64,000 nucleotides of DNA from a bacterium. Its GTDB lineage: Bacteria; Bacillota; Bacilli; Lactobacillales; Streptococcaceae. The translations under genes and the position numbers were made by a program. Below are positions 8,911 through 18,142 of the stretch, piece by piece. Within the stretch, counting starts at the first letter, position 1; each line of letters begins with the position of its first letter. The notes below the pieces were generated by a model. That model was given only the letters and a program-made list of their open reading frames with translations. It made no database searches and was not told the origin of the DNA. Location: assembly GCA_905221345.1 (NCBI GenBank), contig CAJNCW010000002.1:124001-188000 (forward strand), given 5' to 3'.

Positions 8911-10572
8911 TTATTTTGCTTCCATCACGACTGGCAAGATTGCTGGACGACGCTTGGTTTGATCAAAGAGATATTTGGTCAAATTATCACGAACCTTGCC
9001 TTTGAGCTCTGCCCAGTCAAAATCATCACCTTGAAGATACTCTTCTACCGTTTGGTTAATCAATTCTGAGCTTTCACGGAGAATGTCACGACTCTTCTTG
9101 AGATAAACAAATCCACGCGTGTGAACACGGGCCTTGGCCACAATTTTCTTCTCACGACGGTTGACAGTGATCGCCACGATAAAGATTCCATCCTCTGACA
9201 AGACCTTACGGTCACGAAGGACCACATTTCCAACATCCCCGATGGCATTTCCATCAATCAAGACATCACCTGCAGAAACTGCTCCAGCTGGGACAAAGTC
9301 TCCGTGTTCGTAAGACATGGTCGTTCCCTTTTTAGGGATGAAAATGCGTTCTGGCAACATTCCAACTGCCATGGCAGCCTTGGCATGCGCATCCAACTCA
9401 CGGTACTCCCCTTGGATAGGGAAGAGGTAATTTGGTTGCAAAAGATTGATCATCAACTGCAAATCACGCGCATTCCCATGTCCTGATACTCGCAAGCTTT
9501 GGGTAATGAGTTTCACCACACCACCAGCTTGGTAGATCATGTTTTCAACACGCGCCATGACGGCTTCTTTGGCGATAGACGGAGTGGTTACGATATAAAC
9601 CAAATCCCCATCTTTGATTTCCACATAGCGGTGACGTCCAATGGACATCTTACGAAGTCCATTGATAGGCTCACCCATACGACCCGTCTCGAGAATAATC
9701 AACTCATGGTCTTCAAATCGAGACATTTCTTTGGGTTTGATCAAGAGACTTTCGTTGGCTAGAGACAATTTTTTGAGACGAATCGCTGTTCGGACAATAT
9801 TTTCAACATCAAATCCAGTCAAAACAACTCGGCGACCTGTATCTGCAGCTGCATCAAAAACCTGCTGGATACGAGAGAGGTTGCTAGCAACTGCTGCAAC
9901 GATGATACGACCTTCCCAGTCTGCAATGGTCTGGGTAATTTCGTCTCCAACTTCACTCTCGCTCGCCACCTGGATATTGCTATCCGCATTCGCAGAATCA
10001 CTGAGGAGCGCCAAGACACCCTCACGACCGATTTCTGCCAAACGGGCAAAATCCGTCGCATAGGATTTACTAGCCGTCTGGTCAAACTTGAAGTCACCTG
10101 TATAAACAATGCTGCCTTTTGGAGTTTTCAAGACGACTCCCAAACTTTCTGGGATGGAATGAGTTGTACGGAAGAAGGAAACAACAGTTCCTCCAAAATC
10201 AATCTCCGTATCTTCATCAATCACATGGAAGTCATTGAATTTCTTAACCGTATCATTTCCTTTGACAAAGAGTTTGGCCAACTCAATGGTCAACTCAGAG
10301 CCAAACACAGGCACCTTAGCCTCTGCCAAAAGGTAAGGCAGAGCTCCAATGGCATCCGCATGTCCGTGGGTCAAGAAAACCCCTGCGATACGGTCGCTAT
10401 TTTCAAAAAGGTAGTCCATATTGGGAATGACGACATCAACCCCAAGTTGTTCATTTTCAGGGTATTTAAGCCCCGCATCTAAAACAAAAATTGAATTGCC
10501 AATCTCAGCAATATACATATTTTTCCCGTTTTCACGTACACCACCTAGTGTTGTTAAACTGATATTACTCAT
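8911..10572 (-). CDS. rnjB: Ribonuclease J2
   Basis: Beta-CASP family RNase of the metallo-beta-lactamase fold, 553 residues, partner of RNase J1 in mRNA decay and 5'-end processing. The metal motif reads FLTHGHADAIG, where the active J1-type enzyme has HGHEDH; the loss of the second His marks J2, which is weakly active alone. The later RTTHSIPESLG and VYTGDFKFDQTA segments, beta-CASP motifs (SGHGNARDLQLMINLLQPNYLFPIQGEYRE) and the C-terminal J-domain are intact, so the gene is not decayed. It has its own promoter region and terminator. Confidence 0.92.
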   Translation of the reverse strand: MSNISLTTLGGVRENGKNMYIAEIGNSIFVLDAGLKYPENEQLGVDVVIPNMDYLFENSDRIAGVFLTHGHADAIGALPYLLAEAKVPVFGSELTIELAKLFVKGNDTVKKFNDFHVIDEDTEIDFGGTVVSFFRTTHSIPESLGVVLKTPKGSIVYTGDFKFDQTASKSYATDFARLAEIGREGVLALLSDSANADSNIQVASESEVGDEITQTIADWEGRIIVAAVASNLSRIQQVFDAAADTGRRVVLTGFDVENIVRTAIRLKKLSLANESLLIKPKEMSRFEDHELIILETGRMGEPINGLRKMSIGRHRYVEIKDGDLVYIVTTPSIAKEAVMARVENMIYQAGGVVKLITQSLRVSGHGNARDLQLMINLLQPNYLFPIQGEYRELDAHAKAAMAVGMLPERIFIPKKGTTMSYEHGDFVPAGAVSAGDVLIDGNAIGDVGNVVLRDRKVLSEDGIFIVAITVNRREKKIVAKARVHTRGFVYLKKSRDILRESSELINQTVEEYLQGDDFDWAELKGKVRDNLTKYLFDQTKRRPAILPVVMEAK

Positions 10573-10710
10573 TTTCCCTCCGAAACTTAATTCATCTTGA
10601 TTATAGGGTAGGTTTACCCTCTTATTCTAAAAGTTCTAAAACTTTCAGCCGAATCTTTTCCTACCATTATACCATTTTTTTGATGATTTTCAAAATGAAG
10701 ATTTGTTTTC

Positions 10711-10737
10711 AAAAAAGAGCTGGTTGCCCAACTCTTT
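10711..10737 (-). terminator. Intrinsic terminator after recJ
   Basis: On the minus strand AAAGAGTTGG, loop GCAA, CCAGCTCTTTTTT. It begins 9 bases beyond the recJ stop. Confidence 0.85.
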
Positions 10738-10745
10738 CCTATTCT

Positions 10746-12968
10746 TTAGTTTTCTTCCATTAAAAAATCATAAATTTCCTGCACCGTACCCAGCGCCATC
10801 ATTTCTTGATCTTTGACGGTTTGTTTAAGTTTTTGATAAATTTGACTGTCAGCAATTTCCCTTTTCGGCGCTTCTTTATTGACTGTCATGACACCGTCTT
10901 TGATCGTCACAAAGTCCAGCTCCTCAAATACTTGAATCATCTTGATCAGCAAGATTTGTTGGATATTGAGATAAGTCGCCAAATCTTTGAGCTTGTAGCG
11001 AATATCAAACTCTGGGAACTGGTAAATGGTCTTGTACAATTTTGCAAACTGTTCTCTAGTTCCATAACCTGTCAGATAGTAGGCCTTGTCAATGTCATTT
11101 TTGAAATAGACAGCAGAGAAATTCTGTTTCTGAAAAATGGTTTTCAGCAGGGTAATATCCTCAGGAATTGCTTTCACAACAACCGCGTCACTAGTCGCCA
11201 AATCCGGCAACTCTCCAGAGAAATCCAAGACTGGAACCCCTTCTGGCAAGACTGCATTCTTCCCACGAATGTTAAAGAGTTGAACACCTTCCACACGCGC
11301 ATCCACCATCATCAACTGGAGGGCAGTTTGGCCATTCCATTGATTGACAGACAGGGTGACTGCTAATTCTAGGTTTTTTGTTTGAGCAAACTCTGTTGCC
11401 CATCTACCTTGTCCGAAGGCCACCACTTCAAAAGTCGCCTCACCCTTGGAAATTTTCAGTTTGAGGTGGGCATTGCCTGCTCCCATGGTACGGGCACTTT
11501 CGACATGAAAATCCTTGATATAAAAGACAGGTTTCTGATTATCCATTCCAAAAGGTGCCAAGCGTTCAAAGCTTTTAACCGTTTCTAAACTAAGAGTCTC
11601 CAAATCCAGCTCTTCATCTAGATTTAACTTGTTCTTGCCACCAGCATCTGCACCTTTTTCACGGACATAGTCTTCCAAAACCTGAGATAAATCTGAAAGT
11701 TTCTCCACTTCCAGCGTCATTCCTGCTGCACCAGCATGGCCGCCAAAGGCGATAAAGAGGTCGCGATGGGGATCTAAGGCTTCAAAAATATCGACTGCTT
11801 CCACACTACGAGCGCTACCCTTAGCACGACCATCCTCTATATTAAGAACGATGACTGTCTGCCCCAGTTCTTCCAGCAAGCGCCCAGCCACGATACCCAG
11901 AACGCCAGGATTCCAGCCTTCCTTGGACAAAACCTGAACCTTCTTCTCAGGATCCACCATGGTCTTAGCTTCTTCATAGATTGATTGGACGATTTCCTTA
12001 CGTTCTTCATTTTTCTGGTGAATCATGAGGGCAATCTCATGAGCTTCCTCGTCGTCAAAGCCAGTCAACAAATCAATGGCCGGATTAGGATCATCCAAAC
12101 GCCCCAGGGCATTTAAACGAGGGGCAATCTGAAAGCCTACCGTTTCTTCTGTCACTTCGTTAGCAGCAATCCCAGCCATGTCCAGCATTTCTTGCAGACC
12201 GATGCGCTGAGTATGCCCCAGCATTTCCAGACCATATTGAACCATGATGCGGTTTTCATCCGTCAAGCTCACCATATCTGCAATAGTTCCGATAGCAACC
12301 AAATCCAGCAATTCCACTTGCACTTCTTCTAAAAGGGCACAAGCCAGCTTGAAAGCCACTCCGCAACCAGCCAAGTGTTTGAAAGGATAGTCCGCATCCG
12401 GATGCTCAGGGTGAACAATCGCATAGGCATCAGGAAGAGTTTCCGGCATGGAATGGTGGTCAGTCACAATGACATCCACTCCCATAGACTGAGCCAATTC
12501 AATGGCCTCGTGACCAGCAACTCCATTATCCACTGTCACAATCAAGGAAATTCCCTCTTGCTCGATAAAGTATTTATAGACACTGGCATTTGGACCATAG
12601 CCATCGGTAAAACGATTAGGTAGGTAAACCCGACACTCAGCGCCAAGCTGTTCCAAACTTTCCTTAACAATAGAGGCCGAAGTCATACCATCCGCATCAT
12701 AGTCACCGTAAACAAGGATATTCTCCCCTTCTTCAATGGCCTGACGAATCCGTTCCACTGCCTTATCCATATCATGGAGCAGATAGGGATCATACAAGTC
12801 TTCCAAAGAAGGTTCTAAAAACTTCTTCAGACTTTTCTCATTCTGAATCCCTCTTTCAAATAATAACCGAGCCACCTCAGGACCCAGTCCAGCCTTCTTG
12901 GCTATCTTTGTAAAATCCGCATCTTCTACCTGCGGGGCAAACTGCCATTCATAAGTAGGAGTTATCAA
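10746..12968 (-). CDS. recJ: Single-stranded-DNA exonuclease RecJ, probable TTG start
   Basis: 5'-3' single-strand exonuclease of recombination and mismatch repair. DHH-family motifs are clear: VYGDYDADGMTSA, VTVDNG, VTDHHSMPE, and the DHHA1 segment AFGGHAGAAGMTLE, followed by an OB-like domain and a Gram-positive C-terminal extension. The open frame reaches an ATG at 13025, but a strong extended -10 (TG-T-TATAAT) lies inside that extension. Translation therefore more likely begins at the TTG at 12968 (ITPTYEWQFAPQ follows), giving about 740 residues. The ribosome site there is weak, so the exact start is uncertain. Confidence 0.9.
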   Translation of the reverse strand: MITPTYEWQFAPQVEDADFTKIAKKAGLGPEVARLLFERGIQNEKSLKKFLEPSLEDLYDPYLLHDMDKAVERIRQAIEEGENILVYGDYDADGMTSASIVKESLEQLGAECRVYLPNRFTDGYGPNASVYKYFIEQEGISLIVTVDNGVAGHEAIELAQSMGVDVIVTDHHSMPETLPDAYAIVHPEHPDADYPFKHLAGCGVAFKLACALLEEVQVELLDLVAIGTIADMVSLTDENRIMVQYGLEMLGHTQRIGLQEMLDMAGIAANEVTEETVGFQIAPRLNALGRLDDPNPAIDLLTGFDDEEAHEIALMIHQKNEERKEIVQSIYEEAKTMVDPEKKVQVLSKEGWNPGVLGIVAGRLLEELGQTVIVLNIEDGRAKGSARSVEAVDIFEALDPHRDLFIAFGGHAGAAGMTLEVEKLSDLSQVLEDYVREKGADAGGKNKLNLDEELDLETLSLETVKSFERLAPFGMDNQKPVFYIKDFHVESARTMGAGNAHLKLKISKGEATFEVVAFGQGRWATEFAQTKNLELAVTLSVNQWNGQTALQLMMVDARVEGVQLFNIRGKNAVLPEGVPVLDFSGELPDLATSDAVVVKAIPEDITLLKTIFQKQNFSAVYFKNDIDKAYYLTGYGTREQFAKLYKTIYQFPEFDIRYKLKDLATYLNIQQILLIKMIQVFEELDFVTIKDGVMTVNKEAPKREIADSQIYQKLKQTVKDQEMMALGTVQEIYDFLMEEN

Positions 12969-13004
12969 AAAAACATCCACTCTTTCTAAGAATTCTATCG
13001 TTTC

Positions 13005-13013
13005 ATTATAACA
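13005..13013 (-). promoter_or_regulatory. Extended -10 promoter element of recJ
   Basis: TGTTATAAT on the minus strand is a perfect TG-N-TATAAT extended -10 and predicts a transcript start near 12998, about 30 bases before the TTG at 12968. No good -35 is visible, as is common with extended -10 promoters. Confidence 0.65.
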
Positions 13014-13082
13014 TGATTTAGGCATTTTCTCTATCCAGATTGCTTTTTTATAAAATTTTAGTGAATTTTTTTCAGATATGAT

Positions 13083-13111
13083 TTGACAAGAACATTCTTT
13101 TGTTGTAGAAT
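13083..13111 (+). promoter_or_regulatory. Promoter of the amino acid ABC transporter operon
   Basis: TTGACA (13083-13088), 17-base spacer, TAGAAT (13106-13111). This is near-consensus for the housekeeping sigma factor. The ribosome site AAAGGAG follows at 13132, before the ATG at 13146. Confidence 0.85.
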
Positions 13112-13145
13112 CATGTTATAAAATCTAACACAAAGGAGATCTCTC

Positions 13146-13904
13146 ATGGCTTTAGTAGAATTTAAACACGTCGAAAAATATTACGGAGACTACCACGCAC
13201 TCCGCGACATCAATCTCCGTTTTGAAAAAGGACAAGTTGTTGTCCTGCTTGGACCTTCTGGTTCTGGAAAGTCCACTCTTATCCGTACGATCAATGGTTT
13301 AGAGGCTGTTGACAAAGGAAATCTCCTAGTCAATGGACACCAAGTAGCAGGTGCTAGCCAGAAAGATTTAGTTCCTCTTCGTAAGGAAGTCGGCATGGTT
13401 TTCCAGCATTTTAACCTTTATCCACACAAAACAGTGTTAGAAAACGTAACACTAGCGCCTATGAAAGTTCTAGGAATTGATAAAAAAGAAGCTGAAAAAA
13501 CAGCCCAAAAATATCTAGAATTTGTAAACATGTGGGACAAGAAAGATTCCTATCCAGCTATGCTATCTGGTGGACAAAAACAGAGAATCGCCATTGCTCG
13601 TGGTCTTGCCATGCATCCGGAGCTCCTCCTATTTGACGAGCCAACATCTGCCCTTGACCCTGAAACCATCGGCGATGTTCTAGCAGTTATGCAAAAACTG
13701 GCGCATGACGGGATGAATATGATCATCGTTACCCACGAAATGGGCTTTGCCCGTGAAGTTGCGGACCGCATTATCTTTATGGCCGACGGAGAAGTTTTAG
13801 TAGATACGACTGATGTCGACGACTTTTTCGACAATCCAAGCGAACCTCGTGCCCAACAATTCCTCAGCAAAATTATCAACCACGAAAGTGACAAAGTCAA
13901 ATAA
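13146..13904 (+). CDS. Polar amino acid ABC transporter ATP-binding protein (GlnQ type)
   Basis: Energy-coupling ATPase, 252 residues, first of a four-gene importer operon. It has Walker A GPSGSGKST (about residues 38-46), the Q-loop VFQHFNLYPHKT, the signature LSGGQKQRIAIARGLA, Walker B LLLFDEPTSALDPE and H-loop VTHEMGFA. The Q-loop FNLYPHKT and the overall sequence are typical of the glutamine/arginine/polar amino acid subfamily. The next gene starts 10 bases after its stop. The exact amino acid is not determinable; glutamine or glutamate is the usual annotation. Confidence 0.92.
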   Translation: MALVEFKHVEKYYGDYHALRDINLRFEKGQVVVLLGPSGSGKSTLIRTINGLEAVDKGNLLVNGHQVAGASQKDLVPLRKEVGMVFQHFNLYPHKTVLENVTLAPMKVLGIDKKEAEKTAQKYLEFVNMWDKKDSYPAMLSGGQKQRIAIARGLAMHPELLLFDEPTSALDPETIGDVLAVMQKLAHDGMNMIIVTHEMGFAREVADRIIFMADGEVLVDTTDVDDFFDNPSEPRAQQFLSKIINHESDKVK

Positions 13905-13914
13905 GGAGGCGCCT

Positions 13915-14709
13915 ATGAAAAAGAAACTCTTTTTAGCAGCATTATTGATTAGCCTTTTCAGCCTTACTGCTGCCAAACCAGTCCAAGCCGATACCAGCGT
14001 CGCAGATATTCAAAAGAGAGGCGAGCTAGTTGTCGGTGTGAAACAAGACGTTCCCAATTTTGGCTACAAGGATCCCAAGAAAGGGACTTATTCTGGTATC
14101 GAAACCGACTTGGCCAAGATGATTGCGGATGAGCTCAAGGTCAAGATTCGCTACGTTCCTGTTACCGCTCAAACCCGTGGCCCCCTTTTGGACAATGAAC
14201 AAGTCGATATGGATATCGCGACCTTCACCATCACAGACGAGCGTAAAAAACTGTATAACTTCACCAGTCCCTACTATACGGACGCTTCTGGCTTTTTGGT
14301 CAATAAATCTGCCAACATCAAAAGCATTGAGGATCTAAACGGCAAAACGATTGGGGTTGCCCAAGGTTCCATCACCCAGCGCTTGATTACTGAACTGGGT
14401 AAAAAGAAAGGTCTAACCTTTAAATTCGTCGAACTTGGTTCCTACCCAGAATTGATTACTTCCCTTCACGCTCATCGTATTGATGCCTTTTCCGTGGACC
14501 GCTCTATCCTGTCTGGCTACACCAGTAAACGAACAGAACTACTAGATGATAGTTTTAAACCATCTGACTACGGTATTGTTACCAAGAAATCAAACACCGA
14601 GCTCAACGATTATCTTGATAGCTTGGTCACTAAATGGACCAAGGACGGTAGTTTGCAGAAACTTTATGACCGTTACAAGCTCAAACCATCTAGCCATACT
14701 GCAGATTAA
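13915..14709 (+). CDS. Amino acid ABC transporter substrate-binding protein
   Basis: Extracellular solute receptor of the family-3 type, 264 residues from the ATG at 13915 (GGAGG at 13904-13908). A signal peptide MKKKLFLAALLISLFSLTAA ends near KPVQA-D with an AxA-like site and no lipobox Cys, so it looks secreted rather than lipid-anchored, unless retained by the permeases. The ligand core shows VGVKQDVPNFGY, SGIETDLAKMIADEL, DMDIATFTITDERK (usual Arg/Asp contacts) and IGVAQGSIT. It lies between the ATPase and the first permease gene, with short gaps. Confidence 0.92.
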   Translation: MKKKLFLAALLISLFSLTAAKPVQADTSVADIQKRGELVVGVKQDVPNFGYKDPKKGTYSGIETDLAKMIADELKVKIRYVPVTAQTRGPLLDNEQVDMDIATFTITDERKKLYNFTSPYYTDASGFLVNKSANIKSIEDLNGKTIGVAQGSITQRLITELGKKKGLTFKFVELGSYPELITSLHAHRIDAFSVDRSILSGYTSKRTELLDDSFKPSDYGIVTKKSNTELNDYLDSLVTKWTKDGSLQKLYDRYKLKPSSHTAD

Positions 14710-14721
14710 GGAGGACACCCC

Positions 14722-15399
14722 ATGACAGATTTATCATCTTGGACAGCCTATTTTCAGGATTTTGGACAATTTTTTAATGGTTTCCTCTTCACCCTTGCCC
14801 TAGCGATTGGATCCTTTATCCTCGCCATGGTTTTGGGCATCTTCTTCGGAATCCTTTCAACCAGTAAATATCCAACCTTACGTATTCTGGCTCGTATCTT
14901 TGTCGAATTTTACCAAAATACTCCCCTCTTGGTGCAGTTTGTCATCGTCTTTTATGGTTTGCCTCTTATCAGTGAACACACCATCATGATTCCGATTTAT
15001 TGGACAGCTGTTCTCTGCGTGGGACTCTATCACGGCGCCTATATCGCTGAAGTTATTCGCTCAGGGATTCAGTCTATTCCTAGCGGTCAGATGGAGGCCG
15101 CCTTGTCACAAGGTTTTACCTATATCAGTGCCATGCGCTTGATTATCTTGCCTCAGGCCTTCCGTATCATCCTTCCTCCTTTGACCAACCAAATCGTCAA
15201 TCTCATCAAGAACACTTCCACAGTCGCTATCATCTCTGGAGTGGACTTGATGTTTGTAACCAAATCTTGGTCGGCTCTTAACGGAAATTATATTCCAGCC
15301 TTTTTAGGTGCTGCCCTTCTCTACTTTGCTCTATGCTTCCCTGTTGCCCAGTTTGGTCGTAAGATGGAGCAAGCCAACAAAAAAGCCTATTCACTTTAG
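14722..15399 (+). CDS. Amino acid ABC transporter permease 1
   Basis: Integral membrane subunit of 225 residues with about five hydrophobic helices. It carries the polar amino acid permease signature EFYQNTPLLVQFVIVFYGLPL near residue 63 and the coupling segment EVIRSGIQSIPSGQMEAALSQGFTYISAMRLIILPQAFRIILPPLTNQ (EAA loop). It forms a heterodimer with the next gene product, to which it is paralogous. It starts 12 bases after the receptor gene, with GGAGG upstream. Confidence 0.92.
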   Translation: MTDLSSWTAYFQDFGQFFNGFLFTLALAIGSFILAMVLGIFFGILSTSKYPTLRILARIFVEFYQNTPLLVQFVIVFYGLPLISEHTIMIPIYWTAVLCVGLYHGAYIAEVIRSGIQSIPSGQMEAALSQGFTYISAMRLIILPQAFRIILPPLTNQIVNLIKNTSTVAIISGVDLMFVTKSWSALNGNYIPAFLGAALLYFALCFPVAQFGRKMEQANKKAYSL

Positions 15400-15408
15400 G
15401 AGGTTACT

Positions 15409-16068
15409 ATGGAATCTATTTTAGAAGTTTTGACCCCAGATAACCTAATCTTTATCTTTAAAGGATTTGGCTTGACTCTCTACATTTCTCTAATTGCTAT
15501 CGTCCTCTCTACCCTTATCGGAACAGTGCTAGCCGTCATGAGAAATGGGAAAAATCCTGTCTTACGAATCATCTCCAGCATTTATATCGAATTTGTACGT
15601 AACGTTCCCAACCTCCTCTGGATTTTCACCATCTTTTTGGTGTTTAAGATGAAGTCCACACCAGCTGGTATTACAGCCTTTACCCTCTTTACCTCAGCAG
15701 CCCTAGCTGAGATTATCCGGGGCGGTCTCAATGCCGTGGACAAGGGCCAGTACGAAGCAGGAATGTCGCAAGGATTCACCTCTGCGGAAATCCTCTACTA
15801 CATCATTCTCCCACAAGCAATCCGCAAAATGCTGCCAGCTATCATTTCTCAGTTTGTAACCGTGATTAAGGATACCAGCCTTCTCTACTCTGTTATCGCG
15901 CTGCAAGAACTCTTTGGCGCTAGCCAAATTCTCATGGGACGCTATTTCGAACCAGAGCAGGTCTTTAGCCTTTACATCCTGATTGCCTTGATCTATTTCA
16001 GCTTTAACCTAGCAATTTCAAGCCTATCTCGCATGCTAGCCAAACGTTGGCAACAAGCAGCAGAATAA
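15409..16068 (+). CDS. Amino acid ABC transporter permease 2
   Basis: Second membrane subunit, 219 residues. It has the same family layout as its neighbour: EFVRNVPNLLWIFTIFLVFKM, then the EAA coupling loop EIIRGGLNAVDKGQYEAGMSQGFTSAEILYYIILPQAIRKMLP, and IKDTSLLYSVIALQEL. It closes the operon and is followed by a strong terminator. GGAGG lies seven bases before the ATG. Confidence 0.92.
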   Translation: MESILEVLTPDNLIFIFKGFGLTLYISLIAIVLSTLIGTVLAVMRNGKNPVLRIISSIYIEFVRNVPNLLWIFTIFLVFKMKSTPAGITAFTLFTSAALAEIIRGGLNAVDKGQYEAGMSQGFTSAEILYYIILPQAIRKMLPAIISQFVTVIKDTSLLYSVIALQELFGASQILMGRYFEPEQVFSLYILIALIYFSFNLAISSLSRMLAKRWQQAAE

Positions 16069-16074
16069 AAAAAG

Positions 16075-16108
16075 AAATGTGAACCAACAACAGGGGTTCA
16101 CATTTTTT
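16075..16108 (+). terminator. Terminator of the amino acid ABC transporter operon
   Basis: AAATGTGAACC, loop, GGGTTCACATTTTTT: an 11-bp stem with a T-tract, directly after the last permease. Confidence 0.92.
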
Positions 16109-16198
16109 GCTATAAATGAAAAAGCAGCAACTTAATGCTATGCAAACGTTTTACTTTTTGATAAAATGACTTTAAAACCATAAAGCAAGGAGAAAATC

Positions 16199-16981
16199 AT
16201 GATCCACGAACTTTACAAAGAATTCTCTCAACTGGAGCAAGTAGAAGCTATCGCTCTTGGTGGTTCTCGTGCAGGACAAAACTATGATCAAAATTCTGAC
16301 TATGATATTTATGTCTATCTCAACTCTCCTATAGATGAGACGATTCGCCAAAACATTCTAAGTAAGTACTGTTCTTATATGGAAATTGGAAACCAGTTTT
16401 GGGAACTAGAGGACGACTGCGTGCTAAACAACGGTGTCGAAATCGAGTTGATTTATCGTTCGCTGGAGTCGTTTGAACAGGAATTGAACTCAACCGTTTT
16501 TCAACACAAAGCTCAAAATGCCTATACAACTTGCATGTGGCACAATCTACTCCATAGCAAAATCCTATACGATCCAAATGGACGCTATGCTTCTCTCCAA
16601 AGAGCCTACCAGATTCCCTATCCACAGGAACTCAAAAAGCATATCATTGAAAGGCAACTCCTTTTGCTAGAACAAGCCATGCCTGCCTTCTCTCACCAAA
16701 TAGAAAAAGCGATCAAACGCCAAGATCTTCTTAGTATGAATCATCGTACGAGTGAATTTTTTGCTTCCTACTTTGACTTGTTATTTGCGCTCAATGAGCA
16801 AACCCATCCTGGTGAAAAACGAATGTTGGAGTACGCAAAGACCAATTGTACTCTCCTCCCTAAACAATTTGAAGAAACTATTCGCGACTATTTCCAACTA
16901 CTCTACCAACCGCAACAAGGAAAGCAAGCGGTCGTAACCTTACAAACTATCCTAAAACGACTAAAAGCCATTTTACCATAA
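16199..16981 (+). CDS. Nucleotidyltransferase-domain protein
   Basis: 260 residues. The N-terminal pol beta-type nucleotidyltransferase core shows ALGGSRAGQNYDQNSDYDIYVYL (GGSRA...SDxD, two metal Asp residues at about 35-37) and a third acidic strand NGVEIELIYRS. The rest is helical and resembles DUF4037-like C-terminal regions (ERQLLLLEQAMPAFSHQIEKAIKRQDLL). Such proteins may nucleotidylate small molecules or be stand-alone relatives of aminoglycoside adenylyltransferases. The substrate is unknown. It is a single-gene unit with AAGGAG at 16188. Confidence 0.8.
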   Translation: MIHELYKEFSQLEQVEAIALGGSRAGQNYDQNSDYDIYVYLNSPIDETIRQNILSKYCSYMEIGNQFWELEDDCVLNNGVEIELIYRSLESFEQELNSTVFQHKAQNAYTTCMWHNLLHSKILYDPNGRYASLQRAYQIPYPQELKKHIIERQLLLLEQAMPAFSHQIEKAIKRQDLLSMNHRTSEFFASYFDLLFALNEQTHPGEKRMLEYAKTNCTLLPKQFEETIRDYFQLLYQPQQGKQAVVTLQTILKRLKAILP

Positions 16982-17017
16982 GCAAAATCGAACAATAATG
17001 ACTACATGAATTTTACG

Positions 17018-17043
17018 AAAAATCTCCTAACGGAGATTTTTTT
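17018..17043. terminator. Bidirectional terminator between convergent genes
   Basis: AAAAATCTCC, loop TAAC, GGAGATTTTTTT lies between the nucleotidyltransferase gene (plus) and the YdcF-type gene (minus). Confidence 0.85.
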
Positions 17044-17049
17044 CACATA

Positions 17050-18072
17050 TTACCATAAAACACCTCTATAAGAGAAAATCAGAGCTAGAATCAACAAAAC
17101 ATAGAAGGCGATAAAAATCCATTTTATCTTCACACATAGGGCAATATATTCTCTGATAAAGGCCGATGGAATATAGTAGGCGGCTGTCCGACAACCAAGG
17201 CCATCTCCCTTCATCCCAATACGGCGGGCATAGGTGCTGGTACGAAAAACATGATAGTCATTGGTCACAAAGAGAAAACGTGGATTTGCTACCAGTTTCT
17301 CTCCCATTTCTTTTGAAAAGAGGAGATTCTCATAGGTCGTCGTTGAGCCTTCCTCTAGGAGAATGGCTTCTCTCGAAATGTCCGTCTCTTCCAGTAAATA
17401 GTTGCAAATCGCCTGAGCTTCAGAAATCTTCTCGTCCCCACCTTGACCTCCACTGGCGATGATTTTAACGTTGGGATTGGACGACTGACGATAAGCTTCT
17501 ACTGCCTTATCAATGCGACTCTTAAGTAAGGGAGTTACTTTTTCTCCATTCAACAAGCCTGCTCCGTGAATGATGATAAAATCATAATGTTTTTTCTTAG
17601 GAGTAAAAAGATACAGAATAGAATAAAGCAGAAATCCTGCAAAGGCAAAGCCGAAAATCAAATACGAATAGATCAGAAAGAAAAAGAAAATATTCGCTAG
17701 ATGATTGGTATAGAAGAAGCCATTGGTATCGCTCATTCGAATCGCCATGATCACAAAAAAGAACAGAATCACGCACCCTAGCCCCAGAGATAAATAATTT
17801 GCCTTGGACTTCCCTTCTTTTCTCAATAACACAAATCCGTTATAAATCAGGAAAAAGCCACTTAGAAAAACTAAAAAAGGGAGCAAGAGAAAAATCCCTG
17901 CAAAGAAAATCATGTGCACTTCTTCTTGCCCAGCTTCGTAAAAAAGATTGGCAATAGACAGGTAAGAAAAGAGCAGAGATAAAAGCAAGAGAGCTGGATT
18001 CCAGAGACTGCGATTGTCCCTAAAAAATGAAATCAGAAAAAGTAGGACGAAAAATCCTGTAATAAAGTACAT
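17050..18072 (-). CDS. YdcF/SanA-family (DUF218) membrane protein
   Basis: About 340 residues. The N-terminal half has several transmembrane helices (starting YFITGFFVLLFLISFF, then LLLSLLFSYLSIANLFY and more to about residue 170). The C-terminal DUF218 domain shows FIIIHGAGLLNGEKVTPLL, IIASGGQGGDEKISEA and FVTNDYHVFRTSTYARRIG, followed by a last membrane helix. Family members are linked to envelope or vancomycin-related phenotypes in other bacteria, with no settled reaction. The ATG at 18096 sits at a probable -10 and has no ribosome site. GGAG lies inside that extension and serves the ATG at 18072, which I chose. Confidence 0.85.
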   Translation of the reverse strand: MYFITGFFVLLFLISFFRDNRSLWNPALLLLSLLFSYLSIANLFYEAGQEEVHMIFFAGIFLLLPFLVFLSGFFLIYNGFVLLRKEGKSKANYLSLGLGCVILFFFVIMAIRMSDTNGFFYTNHLANIFFFFLIYSYLIFGFAFAGFLLYSILYLFTPKKKHYDFIIIHGAGLLNGEKVTPLLKSRIDKAVEAYRQSSNPNVKIIASGGQGGDEKISEAQAICNYLLEETDISREAILLEEGSTTTYENLLFSKEMGEKLVANPRFLFVTNDYHVFRTSTYARRIGMKGDGLGCRTAAYYIPSAFIREYIALCVKIKWIFIAFYVLLILALIFSYRGVLW

Positions 18073-18094
18073 AGTCTTCTCCTTCGATGACAAC

Positions 18095-18114
18095 ATTGTA
18101 CCATAATTATGGTA
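18095..18114 (-). promoter_or_regulatory. Promoter with overlapping perfect palindrome upstream of the YdcF-type gene
   Basis: On the minus strand an extended -10 TGGTACAAT (18095-18103) is overlapped by the perfect 16-bp palindrome TACCATAATTATGGTA (18099-18114). This is a good operator candidate. The adjacent Rrf2-family gene is a plausible regulator, by position only. Confidence 0.55.
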
Positions 18115-18118
18115 ATAG

Positions 18119-18142
18119 AAAAAGAGGACTCTAGCCCTCTTA
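18119..18142 (-). terminator. Terminator after the Rrf2 gene
   Basis: AGAGG, loop, CCTCT followed by TTTTTC on the minus strand, overlapping the stop at 18140. Confidence 0.7.

Noticed and set aside
8911..10572. RNase J gene as an inactivated enzyme because of the altered HGHADA motif
   Set aside because: This change is normal for RNase J2, and the rest of the protein is intact.
10806..11366. 186-codon open frame antisense to recJ
   Set aside because: Shadow of the C-terminal region of recJ, with no start signal or family resemblance.
13915..14709. Lipoprotein status for the amino acid receptor
   Set aside because: No Cys follows the signal peptide; the cleavage region reads KPVQA-D.
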